From assembly GCA_963978545.1 (NCBI GenBank), contig OZ021722.1, positions 35,357,365 to 35,421,364 of the forward strand: a DNA stretch of 64,000 bases. The letters run 5' to 3'. Shown here in pieces: positions 10,870 through 22,670 of the stretch (positions are counted from its first letter, which is position 1; every line of letters begins with the position of its first letter). This DNA comes from Linyphia triangularis (lineage: Eukaryota; Arthropoda; Arachnida; Araneae; Linyphiidae). Position numbers and translations under genes: made by a program. The notes under the pieces were generated by a model. The model had not been told where the DNA came from. It did not search any database and worked only from the letters and a program-made list of their open reading frames with translations.

Positions 10870-13322
10870 TTATTCGATTTTTATACCATAAAAATTGTAT
10901 AAATTTTTTTTTAGTTATAAACTCTTATTAGTACTGCTTATGTTTATTTTGAGGATCTTTAAAAAGTTTCTCAATTCTGATTATTGAATGTTTTGCTTTT
11001 ATCAAAGTAAAGTCTGTCGAACCCTGACATGCTGAAAAATGCCATTGCACCTATCGCTATAATTAACAAGTTAATCCCTTTGGGGGAAAACGGAATAAAC
11101 TTTTATCCTGCTCTAAAAACGGAAAAATGAAGTGCCGGAGCCAATAATTTTTTTTTTTTTCCAAACTAAAATCTAAGACTTGAGCCGATTTAGGAGAATC
11201 TATATTACAGATTAAATTTTTTTAATTCAGATCCGGTAGTAATTTTAGGTTCATGGCTCTCTGGGTCGTATATATTTTTATCATCATTATTTCCACTTGG
11301 TCGTGCTGTTTTCGTGAAATTTTTTCAATGCATCTGGAGGGGCAAAACCAGTATACCACGTACATAAGATGCAGGGTTTAATGCAGGTGGGATGATAGGA
11401 TAAGGTATCTACTTTTGTTGTTTTAATTGAGATCTTTCACATTGCATGTATAAAAATAGCAATCATCAGTTTGGCTTTCTGACTGTTTTTAATAGGTATA
11501 CCAAACCAAAAAAAAATTGTTCTGTATCTAAATCATTCTCTCAATTTCCTTTTGCAAACGAAGTAACGCAATGTGAAGTTTAAGGCTCGTCTTGACCTTT
11601 CAATTTCATGTCAAACAAAGTAAAGAGCTCAAATATGAAATAGCACTTCTCAAAATATGAAATAGAACTTCTTTGTTGTTTTTATTCCTTTTAAAATACA
11701 GACATTTTAGACATTAGTAAATCACTAGATTAAGAGATACATTTATAAGAGTCTGTAAGATGGCTGGATAGGGAAACGTGAGTAATAATAGTGGGGAGAG
11801 AAAAGGATAGACATACAGCAACAGACTTATGAACCTATTTTAAACAGTTTTATCTGACTTCACTGTTGTGATTACCAAATAGTTTACAAATTTTGAAAAA
11901 AAAAATTCTAAGTAAATAATAGTTCATTTTATTTTATTTTTATTTAATTTATATAAAATAAATTATTATTTGAAATCTAGAAATATGGTTTAAGACAATA
12001 TAAATAAAGTTACTTTGCTCTTAAATTTTTAAAACTCGTACATATTAGGACTTCGTTTCGTGATCAAACTTTCGTAAAGGAATTTTTAATTATTTTCCCA
12101 GTACTAAACATCCATTAAACTACAAAAAACACGAATTAGCATTTTTGAGAAATTTTTTTCCTCGCAAACTTATGTTATGTGTAAAAGTTAATATTTCTCA
12201 AGCCAAAAAATTTATTTTAGATTAAATTGCTGCGTTTTTGTGTGGAAAATTGATGTTTCACAATCAAGTAAAAAAATAAATTATAATTAGAAAATATACA
12301 TAACACAAATAAGGACACTTTTGTGCTTATCAGTTTAATATTCATATTAATTTGAATAGACGCTCATTGAATAATGAAAAGAAACAAAACTTTTGAAACA
12401 TACAAATAGTTAAGGCATCATATAAGTAATAAGTACAAAGAAACTCTTTTCATAATATGTAACACATGGGGGGGAATTGTTGAAAATACATCATACAAAT
12501 TACCTGCAGAATTTTTTTCTAAATATTATGATAAATTTAATAATCACAGCGAAAATTAAAGCATTTTGTTATGGTTGTATGCATTTAAAAAAATAAAGGT
12601 GATCACTAATTATAGTTTTTTTTTAGACAGGCATTAAAGGCACTGAATAGTGTAATATATTTAACATAATTTTTGCATCTGGTCCAATTTTCGCCATGGG
12701 ACCTCAACATCCAAACAGAATTCCTAAGAAAATGACGAATTCAGGTTGAATTTTTTTCACAAACGGATGTTGCCCTTTTATGCCTTACTAAACCGCCTAA
12801 CCAAAACCGCAACTGGTCCCATATAAAATATTGCGCGATTTCTTTGGACATGATTTTTTGTTTCTGAACTTGAATTTTTTTTTTAAACTTAATTACGAGT
12901 TACCGTTACTGGAACTTTTACTTTAAAGAATTTTACAAATCTTTATACGAAATTACTAATTTTAATGCTTTGAATAATTTTAGTTTTTCTTTTAATTTTT
13001 TATTTCTAATTTTTAAATTGCTGTTAACATTGATTATTACTAAAACAATGATATATCTGTTCTGGTTTCTACTTAAAACTGACTGGTCAGTAAGCTGAAA
13101 GAGTGAAATATTTCAATACTGTTCCAATGAACCACAGAATGGTTCATCCCAAATATTTAAATGTAATAACCAAAATATACACCGATTTAATTTTCCATTG
13201 ACTTACTTGCCACGTTGAAAGAATACAAGCATCTTCAAGCATTTTTATTGATGCTTACCTGATTTAACTCTAATAATTTTTTTCTATCTTCATGAAATGA
13301 AACTGAAACATCTTCGCTAGGC
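10870..13322. other. AT-rich intergenic DNA, no gene seen
   Basis: Low-complexity sequence with scattered homopolymers. No ORF or transposon ends could be recognised. Confidence 0.5.
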
Positions 13323-14054
13323 CAGTGCTAGAAGTGTGGGTAGACGCGGGATGACGCGTCCCTTCACTTTTCAAGAAAATACCCATGCGTCTCCTCACTT
13401 CTAAAACCACTGAAATCCATCCCCCCACTTTTAAAAACATTCAATCTGTCTAAAAACTACCAAAGAAAAATAACATTAAATGTAGTAACACTGAGAAAAG
13501 TGATTTTAAGTTTTCAAATTAAAAATTAAATCTATTTATGATATATATCATACTACTATAAAAATGTATTATACTACTTTGTATAAATATATAAGTATTT
13601 TTATCAACGAATACTGTTATGCTTGGTCAACTTTTAACTTTGGAGAAACTTAAAGTTAAATTTATATTCTTCTTTTATACAGAGACAAGCTATTTAAAAA
13701 ATAAAAACATGTTAAAGATCTCTATTAACTTAATATGAAAAGTATGAAGATTTAGAAGCATAATTTAAATCTAAATAAACAGTTATGCATGTAATTTTGA
13801 GTTATTAATTCACTTTATCTCTTACTTCCAAGTAAAAAAACTAAGTCGCAGAATATTTATTAAAATAAGAGTAAATTTTCCAACCCTTGTTCAAAGTTAG
13901 CGTTAGGAAGTATAAATTATTTCCTTCCTAGCTAATATTTTTAATATAAGACAGGAAATTTTAACATTTATCGTTTAGGGGGGGGGGGGGAGCTTGTACT
14001 TTTCACCAACTTTTGGGCATCCCCCCACTTTTTCCCCCCTCACTTCTACCACTG
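13323..14054. mobile_element. hAT-type non-autonomous element with CAGTG ends
   Basis: The ends are CAGTGCTAGAAGTG and, read inward from the right, CAGTGGTAGAAGTG. They are flanked by near-identical 8-bp duplications CGCTAGGC (13315-13322) and CGCTATGC (14055-14062). Subterminal C-rich and CCCCACTTTT repeats are common in this group. The 732 bp interior is AT-rich with no transposase. Confidence 0.78.
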
Positions 14055-15439
14055 CGCTATGCAGGCCAATTTTCTGTCGTAACACCTTCTACGTAACAAA
14101 ATTGTGAAACCTTCTTAATAAAAGCAATTGGTGTAGCTTGACCAGTTAGTTTCCCCCAATAAATTGAGGAAATATCCACCAGTTCTGACGGGAGGTAAGG
14201 GGATTGAAAAGATCCAAATTACAATTTTAATGTAATACATTCATATGCCAAGCCAATTGTAAAATTACGAAAAACAAAATTTTAACTGAGTTTAAATCAT
14301 TTATATAATTATTGGGCTAGGTTACTTAGGCAGTTTTAAATAAACTTAAAGCAAATTGATACATGTCTATAAGATATTTTTTATTTATGCCAAACATCGG
14401 TACTAACACAGGAATTGCTGTGATTTTTTTTTTTTGTTAGTTTATCTTTTGTATTAAATTAATTATATATAAATGCTAACTTTTATGCTTTACCCAAACT
14501 TACACTTAAATTTTGGGTTTGTGGAATTTCTTTTAAACAGAAAGTTAAATTTTATATCAGTTATATTCTTTAGAAATGAATTAGTTTTATTGAAAAAATA
14601 TGAATACAGATATACATATTTATATATTAGCTTACAATCAGAAGATAATTATGTCACATTAAGATTAAAATTCATTTCTTTCACTTAAACTTAGGGTATT
14701 ATAAAGACATGTCTCAAAAGAATAACATAAAAAACACGCAAATTACAACATCTTCTTCATCGAGGATGAAACACAGCCCTTCAAAAATTTACTTCACCTC
14801 AACGTTTTTAAACGTCAGCCGCAGCTCTGAAAACTTAAGAGCCTGTTAAATTTTCCAGGACGACTTTGAACGCCTCCACCAAAATCCTTTTAGTTTAATA
14901 ATTGAAACTCGAGAGAAAGTTTGTCATTTACGTTACGAGCTTTCGAAATTCGTTCCAAAAGAGAGAAAAGAGGGACACGGAATTTGTCACTGGCGACAGA
15001 TGCAAATTGAAGTGTTTAGAGTACTAGTTTTCTTTCAAGAAAAAGGTTATTTTTACTGCTTGTGTGTCACTCTAAGAAGCCTTCCCCCTTTTATCTTTTT
15101 TGTTTAAACAAGGACGAAGAAAGACATTTACTCACCATGTAAATACTTTTTTTTTTTTCTTTCTCTTCACCCCCACTTCTTTTTAAAAGATATTCAAACC
15201 CAAACACACACAAAATAATTCTCTTTCTTTTCGGTCCGTGGAGAGCGGAAAAGGGAACAAAGGAAAAACAAATTTACCCTTGCCACTAAATAAAATAAAA
15301 TACACAAAGATAAATAAACAAAGAACGAGCTGTGCGTAAAAACGTGAAGAATCCAACACACATGGGAATCCAAAGAACTTTTCCTAACACCCAAACAAGC
15401 TTCATTTATTATTTTGTGAAGTAAAAAGGGGGTAAATTT
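14055..15439. other. Intergenic DNA, no gene seen
   Basis: Mostly AT-rich. The part from about 14740 to 15000 is more complex (ACGTCAGCCGCAGCTCTG and ACGTTACGAGCTTTCG) and could be non-coding functional DNA, but nothing specific supports it. Confidence 0.4.
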
Positions 15440-16020
15440 GCAGGCACAGCTATGTTAGCACAACCCAAAGCCGTCTTTCCCAGCCCCACCTCATTCCTTC
15501 TTCTATTCATGAATTGAAAACTTTTTTAATTAATCCACTGTGCGTCGGATTCGCTCGCGTCTTAGCTGGTTGCCATGACGACGAGAACAAAGCACCCCCC
15601 ACCCCAACCAGGTAAAGGGAGCAAGAAATAACAGGGGGTGCTTTTTTTTTTTCATCCCATCCTTTTTCTCTGAAATGCAATTACTTTTTGTAACTACCTC
15701 CCTGATTTAGGAGAGAAACGGAAAGAAGCAAGTTCCTTTTTCGTTGCTGCTTTTATTTCTCTCCCGGAAGAAAATGCATTTTTGCGCCCGGTCATTACCA
15801 AAGTTCCCGTGTCTTTCTCAAAGTAATGATTTCGCCTCAGCACTTTTGGTTCTCGAGTTAGAAACTTGCCGTCTACAAATGACAGTAGATATGTGTATGG
15901 TCTATCTAGTTTCGTTTCAGTGACGACGTTGTTAAGGTATCCCTAATTCGACTAATTTGGTTTTAGTTTTCGTTCTTTCGAAGCGGCTCGAGTAAGCGCC
16001 GCGTTTGCGAATATGTACGT
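15440..16020. promoter_or_regulatory. Less AT-rich island with X-box-like and OTX-like words, candidate enhancer
   Basis: Composition is clearly higher in GC than on either side. GTTGCCATGACGAC near 15570 is half of an RFX X-box, and TTAATCC (OTX-type core) lies near 15530. No reading frame is credible. The regulatory role is inference only. Confidence 0.3.
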
Positions 16021-17639
16021 ATATATAAAGATTGTGCTCAAAACATTCGACTAAAGATATGGAGATGTTGCTTGTTCTGTAAATTAATGAAGCTTTGAAG
16101 TTTCACTGAGTTTTGAGAGGGATATTTATACTTTGATAATGATTTTCAAAAGAAATAAGTGGATCTTCACATTTTGAAATTTTCTTTTCATATTATTTAT
16201 TACATTTATTTCTTAAAAGCTGACTTGCTCAATGTTTCTTTTTATGTAAAAATATGATGTTCTGCGTTAATTTCACTCTGAATAAATTAATTTCAAGTTT
16301 CATGTGTTTTTTAAAAGTATCAAGTAGGAATAGAAAGAAAGGAAAAACTTTTATTAAAAAGCAATTGCTCTTCTGAGCACTCATTTATAAAATTTATAAA
16401 TGTTATTATTGTAAGCAATCATTGTATTTTTAAATTTTTTTTAACATTTCCAATCAAATTACTTCTACATACTATTTTCCGTACTTTTCCAAACTAGATT
16501 TAACGCAGATTAATTAATATTGTCCACTTATATTATTAGAGTCGTATAATATATTTGTACCTAAGTATACAAATGTATTATACTACTCTAAGTATACAAA
16601 AATGTATTACTCTATATGAAAAGTAAATAAAATATTTTTAGTTTTAGAATACATTTAATTATACTTTGGATAAATGTAACCTTTAGTTTGAAGATCATAT
16701 TTAATTCGTACTTTTGCAAAAGAATAATAAGGTTAAAAAATTCCTTCCATATTCTTTAAATTAATTATTGATCACACAAAATTTTTCTCATACTTAAAAA
16801 TTAGAAAGCACAGCTCTCATTATACAATTGATTGTGACTTCTCATCAGAATCCGCTATTCAACTGTTAACTACTTTATATTTGCAAGAAAAAGTGTTAAT
16901 CTTCATGAAATGAATTATATTCTTAGCTAAAGGATTTTTTTCAAGGCATCTAATATTAAGGAAAATCTAATTAATATATTTATTTATTCACATTTTCGAA
17001 TCGAAAATTAAGCTAAATGTTTAGACTATTATTATCATTTTACTTTTGCATTATTAGATACGCATAGAAAAACAATGTACCTTTTTAGCTTAGATGTTAC
17101 TTTTTTATACTAAACTGCAAAATTCTACAGACACATCAGTGATGTCAAGTAAAAAGTCTAACTTACAAATGGAATTGTTTGGAATTTTGAACACAAAAAA
17201 GTCAGTACATTGTATCTCAATGGTTTAAAATTGTGAACAATTGGCACAAAAATCATCACCAGTTCCTCCTACAGTTAGTTCATTGGACAACAATATATTT
17301 GCATCGGTTATATTCGAGATATACTCGTGGGTAGATGAACAATGTAATGTGCTACTAAGGTCTCACATAGAGACATTTGCTTTTGCTTTCAATAACCTAA
17401 ATTGGGTGATATTTATGCTAATGATCGTAATGTCCCTAACCTTCCAGCTAAAGACTAGTGCTAAATTTCACAAATTTTTCTTTTTTACCATCTCTTCCAA
17501 TTAGCAAGAAGTTACTAAAATATGTGTATAAAAGCGTGAGTAGAAACCCCCTGTAAGTGATAGTTATTGGCACAATAAACATTTTCTTTTTTTACAAACT
17601 ACAGTGTTATATATTCCTCATACAAGTACATAAAATTTC

Positions 17640-17960
17640 ATTCCATATCTTCATTGAGTCACCCTAAACCCACATCTTCCCAAACTTATTTTCCAAACGA
17701 CACTTATTTGACAACGAGCCGTTTCGTTAACACCTGTGAAAATGGAGGAATGTCCCAAACGGCAACTCCGAAGTAGTCCATTACGACAATTTTCACACAA
17801 AGGGTTGACTAGAGGCGCACTTAAATGGTGCCTAAGCCTGAATGGTGTTAACCACAAAAGGGTTAAAGTGCACGTGCGGGATTGTTGACGCCGCAGAGAA
17901 ATAACTAGCGCAGGTGTTAAGCGACAAGTTTAACAACTCACTATTGTGTGAGGTGAGTTG
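17640..17960. promoter_or_regulatory. Island with paired CAGGTGTTAA motifs, candidate enhancer
   Basis: GTTAACACCTG at about 17727 and GCAGGTGTTAA at about 17910 are the same motif in opposite orientation. CAGGTG is an E-box and AGGTGTTA resembles a T-box half site. TGTTAACCAC and CACGTG also occur. The region is less AT-rich than its surroundings and not coding. The flanking stretches 16021-17639 and 17961-19689 hold no gene; a 31-base T run lies at 18246-18276. Confidence 0.3.
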
Positions 17961-18244
17961 AAGGGGTTGTATGTTGCTGTTATCGTATTTCTTTGGAGGG
18001 ACAGGCATGTTTTAATATTGGAAAAAATTGCTAGAACAACTGTTTCCTTCTCTAATCGGTTTTGATTTGTGTTCAGCAAATAAATAAATGAGTATTTAAG
18101 TAAACGTGAGGAATGTACTGTTGCATTTAGGATTATTTTTTCTACATTTATAACTAATATAAAACTAAAAATATTATTAAAAATTTAAGAATATAAAATT
18201 TTGTTAAAAGTTGTATTGTTTAAATAATGTATTGTTTATAAAGC

Positions 18245-18279
<35 letters not shown>

Positions 18280-19689
18280 TTAGTTGCTAAAGTTTGTATA
18301 AAATCTTGAATTTTATTTAATCAAAAGTATAAAATAGATTATGTTGTTACTTTTTTTTATTTTTTTTTATTTATTATTATTTGATTGTGTAATATATAAT
18401 TAACTATGTAAAACAATTGCTAATTTACGAATAATTGTAAATTTAATATATTTCGAAATTGTTAAAAAATAAACTATATTGATCATTCATTATACTACTG
18501 AATGTTTTTTTTTCCCCTACACAGCTGCTATTATTATACATTATCTTGATGAAGTGCATTTCGATACTATGCATCCACTACGTAATCCACTATTATGATG
18601 AAGTCTTACTTGCTTTATTTCGATAATTTTTCACTATTTCCAAAGAATATATAGATGGCATATCTTCATTTTTTTTGTAGATTATTAAGTGTAAATAAAT
18701 GATGATTTAGTTCATCCACAATATCTTGCAGAAAGAGACATTCTTTGTATCATGATCACAATATTCTGGGAAAAACATGTACCAAAGATTTTCATAATCA
18801 CATTATAATAGTACAAATTTCACAGTTCTACTTCACTCCAACGAGTTTTCATCATTCTAATACTCTTTGTTTATTAACATAAACCCAAGGATCATTTGAC
18901 TGAAACTTCCTTAAGGCCTTAGTTTCCGTAAGGCTCGTTATGTCTGTGTCTAGGGTCCTCAAATTGCCATAAAAATTCTTATGAAAATTATAAATAATAA
19001 CAGAAACAATTATAAAGTATAATTTAAGCGTGAATTAATAAATTATTTTAATAAAAGGATCATTTAATTTAATAAGTAGTTTTTCTAATAGTTACCTGGT
19101 AATTTACATTTGAAATTTCGAATGTTTTATCTACACTTCATCAATAGAAAAAGCAGCATTTGTAACTTTGATTAATTTACATGGACTGTCAAATCCCTTA
19201 GAGTATCAATTTATATAAATCACCTTGTAAAAATTTTTACATACATGACAATCAATATCAGTGTACCAATTGTTAAATAATAACAACAATCTCCGTCTAT
19301 TATGATGTGTTTATATTAATTATCGGTTTTCTAAATCAGGCTACTAGTGACCTTCGTCATTTCAGGTAGATTTCGATAATCCAGTTTGTCACGTGATCGC
19401 ATGTAGTTGGCAGTTCTAGTATACAAAACATTTTCTATATAATGGAGCCGTCGACTTCCGTCATCCAATCACCTGCGCTCTTCCCTGACTTCAAATAATT
19501 GGCTATCAAAACTGGTACACCGAATGGCAGTGTGTAAATGAGCCTTGATTAAACAAGAACTGGCCTTCCAATTTACACGGAAAATAGATTTTCTTATCAA
19601 TATATCGGTAAACGTTTTAGCTAATGGTAACGTGTACCTTTACATGGTGTACGCTAGTAAAGAGAAAATATTTGATCTGCTGGAGATAC

Positions 19690-19875
19690 CAACACAGCAA
19701 ACTGAAATATCTTAAAATAAGACACAAAACTGTCTTAAACAAGTGGCACTGTTTTAAGACGTAAAATGGTGTCTTAATCTTTAAGACACTTGAAGTGTCT
19801 TAAAATGGGGTATTTTCAGACGTTTAGACTGTCTGAATTGGGGATATTTTCAGACAGTTGATGTGTCTGAAAGGG
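19690..19875. repeat. Cluster of GTCTTAA/TTAAGAC and GTCTGAA motifs
   Basis: Within 185 bp the word TGTCTTAA or its complement appears at least six times, often in facing pairs (for example TGTCTTAATCTTTAAGACAC). It is followed by three or four copies of the variant TGTCTGAA/TTCAGAC. Spacing is irregular, so this is not a simple tandem repeat. No function is known to me. Confidence 0.6.
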
Positions 19876-20481
19876 TTGTTTATGTTACCTCTCAGATGTT
19901 GGAAAGCTAAAAATACGCATATTTAAATTAAAATGCAATAAATGAGCTTGTGTTAAATAACAAATTTACTGTTTTACTGTCAAAATTACTGTTTTATTAC
20001 CATGTTGCACATAACTTTTTGTTGACTATGTTTCACTTTCCTGGTAAATTTAATCATGGGATTGCAAAACTGAACAACTTGTGTTATCGTGTCAAATTGA
20101 TAATCAAGTGATTGGCATGGAGCATTTAGATGGTAATAGTTGCTAGCGTTTGATTGGAGACATTAACCAACATCTCGACTGATAACGTGTAAATAAGACA
20201 ATACCACCATTTATGATTACTACAAAGTTACGAGTTTCCAAAAGTGTGTGCAGAAAATGCTCATTTTTTTAATTTTTTCCATTTAAATATAGTGGTATGT
20301 GGCGGAAAAAAAAAGGGGGGGAAAAATCATATTACTATTTCAAATTGTGCAACACGTGACTGATATTCTACTACATTATGAAAATTTAATAGTTGAATGA
20401 GTATGAGTTATCATTAAAAATATCATTCATTTTACTCTTTTTGAAGTTGGTCAAGCATATTTCGATAATGCTAGCAATGCT

Positions 20482-20484
<3 letters not shown>

Positions 20485-20514
<30 letters not shown>
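20485..20514. repeat. (TAA)n microsatellite
   Basis: About ten uninterrupted AAT/TAA units in AT-rich intergenic DNA. Confidence 0.9.
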
Positions 20515-20516
<2 letters not shown>

Positions 20517-21239
20517 GAACACTTACCACCACACGATAGAATGCGGTTTCTAATTGGAGTATTCAACTTTTTTGCATTTTAACACAAAAAACAATAATTA
20601 TATACATTAGGAATGTTTAGCAAAATATACGACTTCATATATAGTATTTTCTCAGAAGTAATATAAAGAAAATAACTTTTTTATTTTGAATATTTTAGAA
20701 TTTAGATCTTATACGGAACTAGAACATCAGGCTTATCATAGTTGCATCAGACTTCAGTGAGAATGAGAACGAAATTTAAAATGGTGAAGAGATTTTGTGG
20801 TCGTAATCGTCTGCACTTTGAAATTACGTAGGCTTGAACAGTGACGTCAACTGCATAATTTTTTTGGTAATTTTGTTAATGTAACTTTCATTCCAAAAAT
20901 GATTTGTTTTTTGACTTGCTAATCAAATCAAATCAAAACAAAGGAATATAAATAAACATAAAATAATTATTGAAGGGAAATCATCAGTAATGTTTCTTGA
21001 TAGATCAATATACTTGACTTTATAATTAGGAGTCGGAAATTTTATCGTCTGCCAAAACTTGTTACTAATCACAATACACATCTAAAATTAATTCGAATTT
21101 TCAGCCAATCATAATCTCTGTTTCATTGTTTTACTGTCTAATATTACAAACTAAATCTTTAGGTAGCCTACATGAAGTCAATTTCTTGAAGAAAAACTGA
21201 ACACTTCTTTGCTACCCTTGTAACAATCACTGAATGATC

Positions 21240-22670
21240 CCTCGAAAAAATAGGACATTAAAAGCAAAAAATTTGGTCCGTTGATGAAACTTGGCAAAAA
21301 TATTCCATTTGTCTTCAAAATTAATAATCAAAAGAGTCTATAAGAATAACTAGCAAAGAAGGGTGGTTTTTTTTTTTGGGGGGGGGGGGGGAGGGAGGGG
21401 TCAGTGGATTTTATAACTGAAAAATTAATTTTGGAACAATTTACATACATTTGCAACACATATTTTTAGAGCATTTTTTTTATGCTGAATCGAATGAAAA
21501 AAAAAAAAAATAGCAAGAGGATGTGACTGATAAAAAAAAAAGGTTGCAGTCCTTTTTATAAATGAAGCATATGTAAAAACCGAGGAAAGGTAACATACGA
21601 CATAAAGAAATAAAAAATTGGTCCATTCATGAAACTTGAAAAAAAAAAACAAAAAAAAAAATGTTTTATTTGTCATGAGAATAAATAAATGAGTCTATAG
21701 AAATATTTAGCAAATTATGGGGGTTTTAAACTGAAAATTAATTTTGGTATAACCTAAGCATGTGACACATGTGTGTGGAGTATTTTTGACACCGAATCAA
21801 ATGGAAAAATAATCAAAAATGATGTAACAAACCTATAAAAAGTTATAGGTCATTCATCTATTTTATAGATTGTAATATAAAAGTACAAGTAATGAACCAA
21901 AACTGAGTGGAAAATGTTAATAAACAACCAAAATTTAATAGAAAAAGTACCAGTTAGTAATAAAATAAGTATGTACTCGTGAATAATTGAAAGAGTAAGT
22001 AAAAAAAGCATAAGAAATAAAAAATAAGCAATGAAGTAAGGAACACTTTTACATTCGTCTAATAAATGCGATTTCGGTAACATAAATGATTTTGTTTATA
22101 TAAATGACTATATAGCTTTTTATAGGATAGTTATATCGTCTTGATTTTTTTTCCATCCGATTCAGCGTCAAAAAATACTCCACACATATGTGTCACATGC
22201 CAGGTTTATACCAAAATTAATTTTCAGTTTAAAAAAACTCTTCCCCCCCCTCCCTTCTCCTTCTCAAAAACACCCTTCTTTTGTTAGATATTTTTATAGG
22301 CTCTTTTGTTTATTTATTCTCATGACAAATAAAACATTTTTACCAAGTTTCATGAAAGGAACAATTTGTTATTTCTTTATGTCGTATTTTACCTTTCCTA
22401 TGTTTTTACATGTGTTTCCGTTATTAAAAAGGCCTGTAACTTTTTTTTTTATTAGTTATATCATCGTGCTTTTTTTCATTCGATTCAGCATAAAAAAATA
22501 CTCTAAAAACATATATCACATATCATAAAAATTAATCATAAAATGTTGTTATAAAAATGAATAATCAAAAGAGTCTATATAGATTCTTTTGATTATTCAT
22601 TTTTATGACAAATGGACATTTTTGCAAAGTTTCACCAACAGACCAATTTTGTTGTTGTTTTTCTTATGGT
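21240..22670. repeat. Large foldback repeat, each arm made of two direct units
   Basis: Positions about 21255-21850 and 22130-22665 are inverted copies around a spacer of about 280 bp. Within each arm a unit of about 300 bp is repeated. It contains the words GAAACTTG, ATTTGTCAT, AATCAAAAGAGTCTAT, a G or C run, AAAATTAATTTT and a GCTGAATCGAATGAAAAA box. The short ORFs here change between copies, so they are not coding. It is probably a degraded non-autonomous transposon. Confidence 0.65.
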
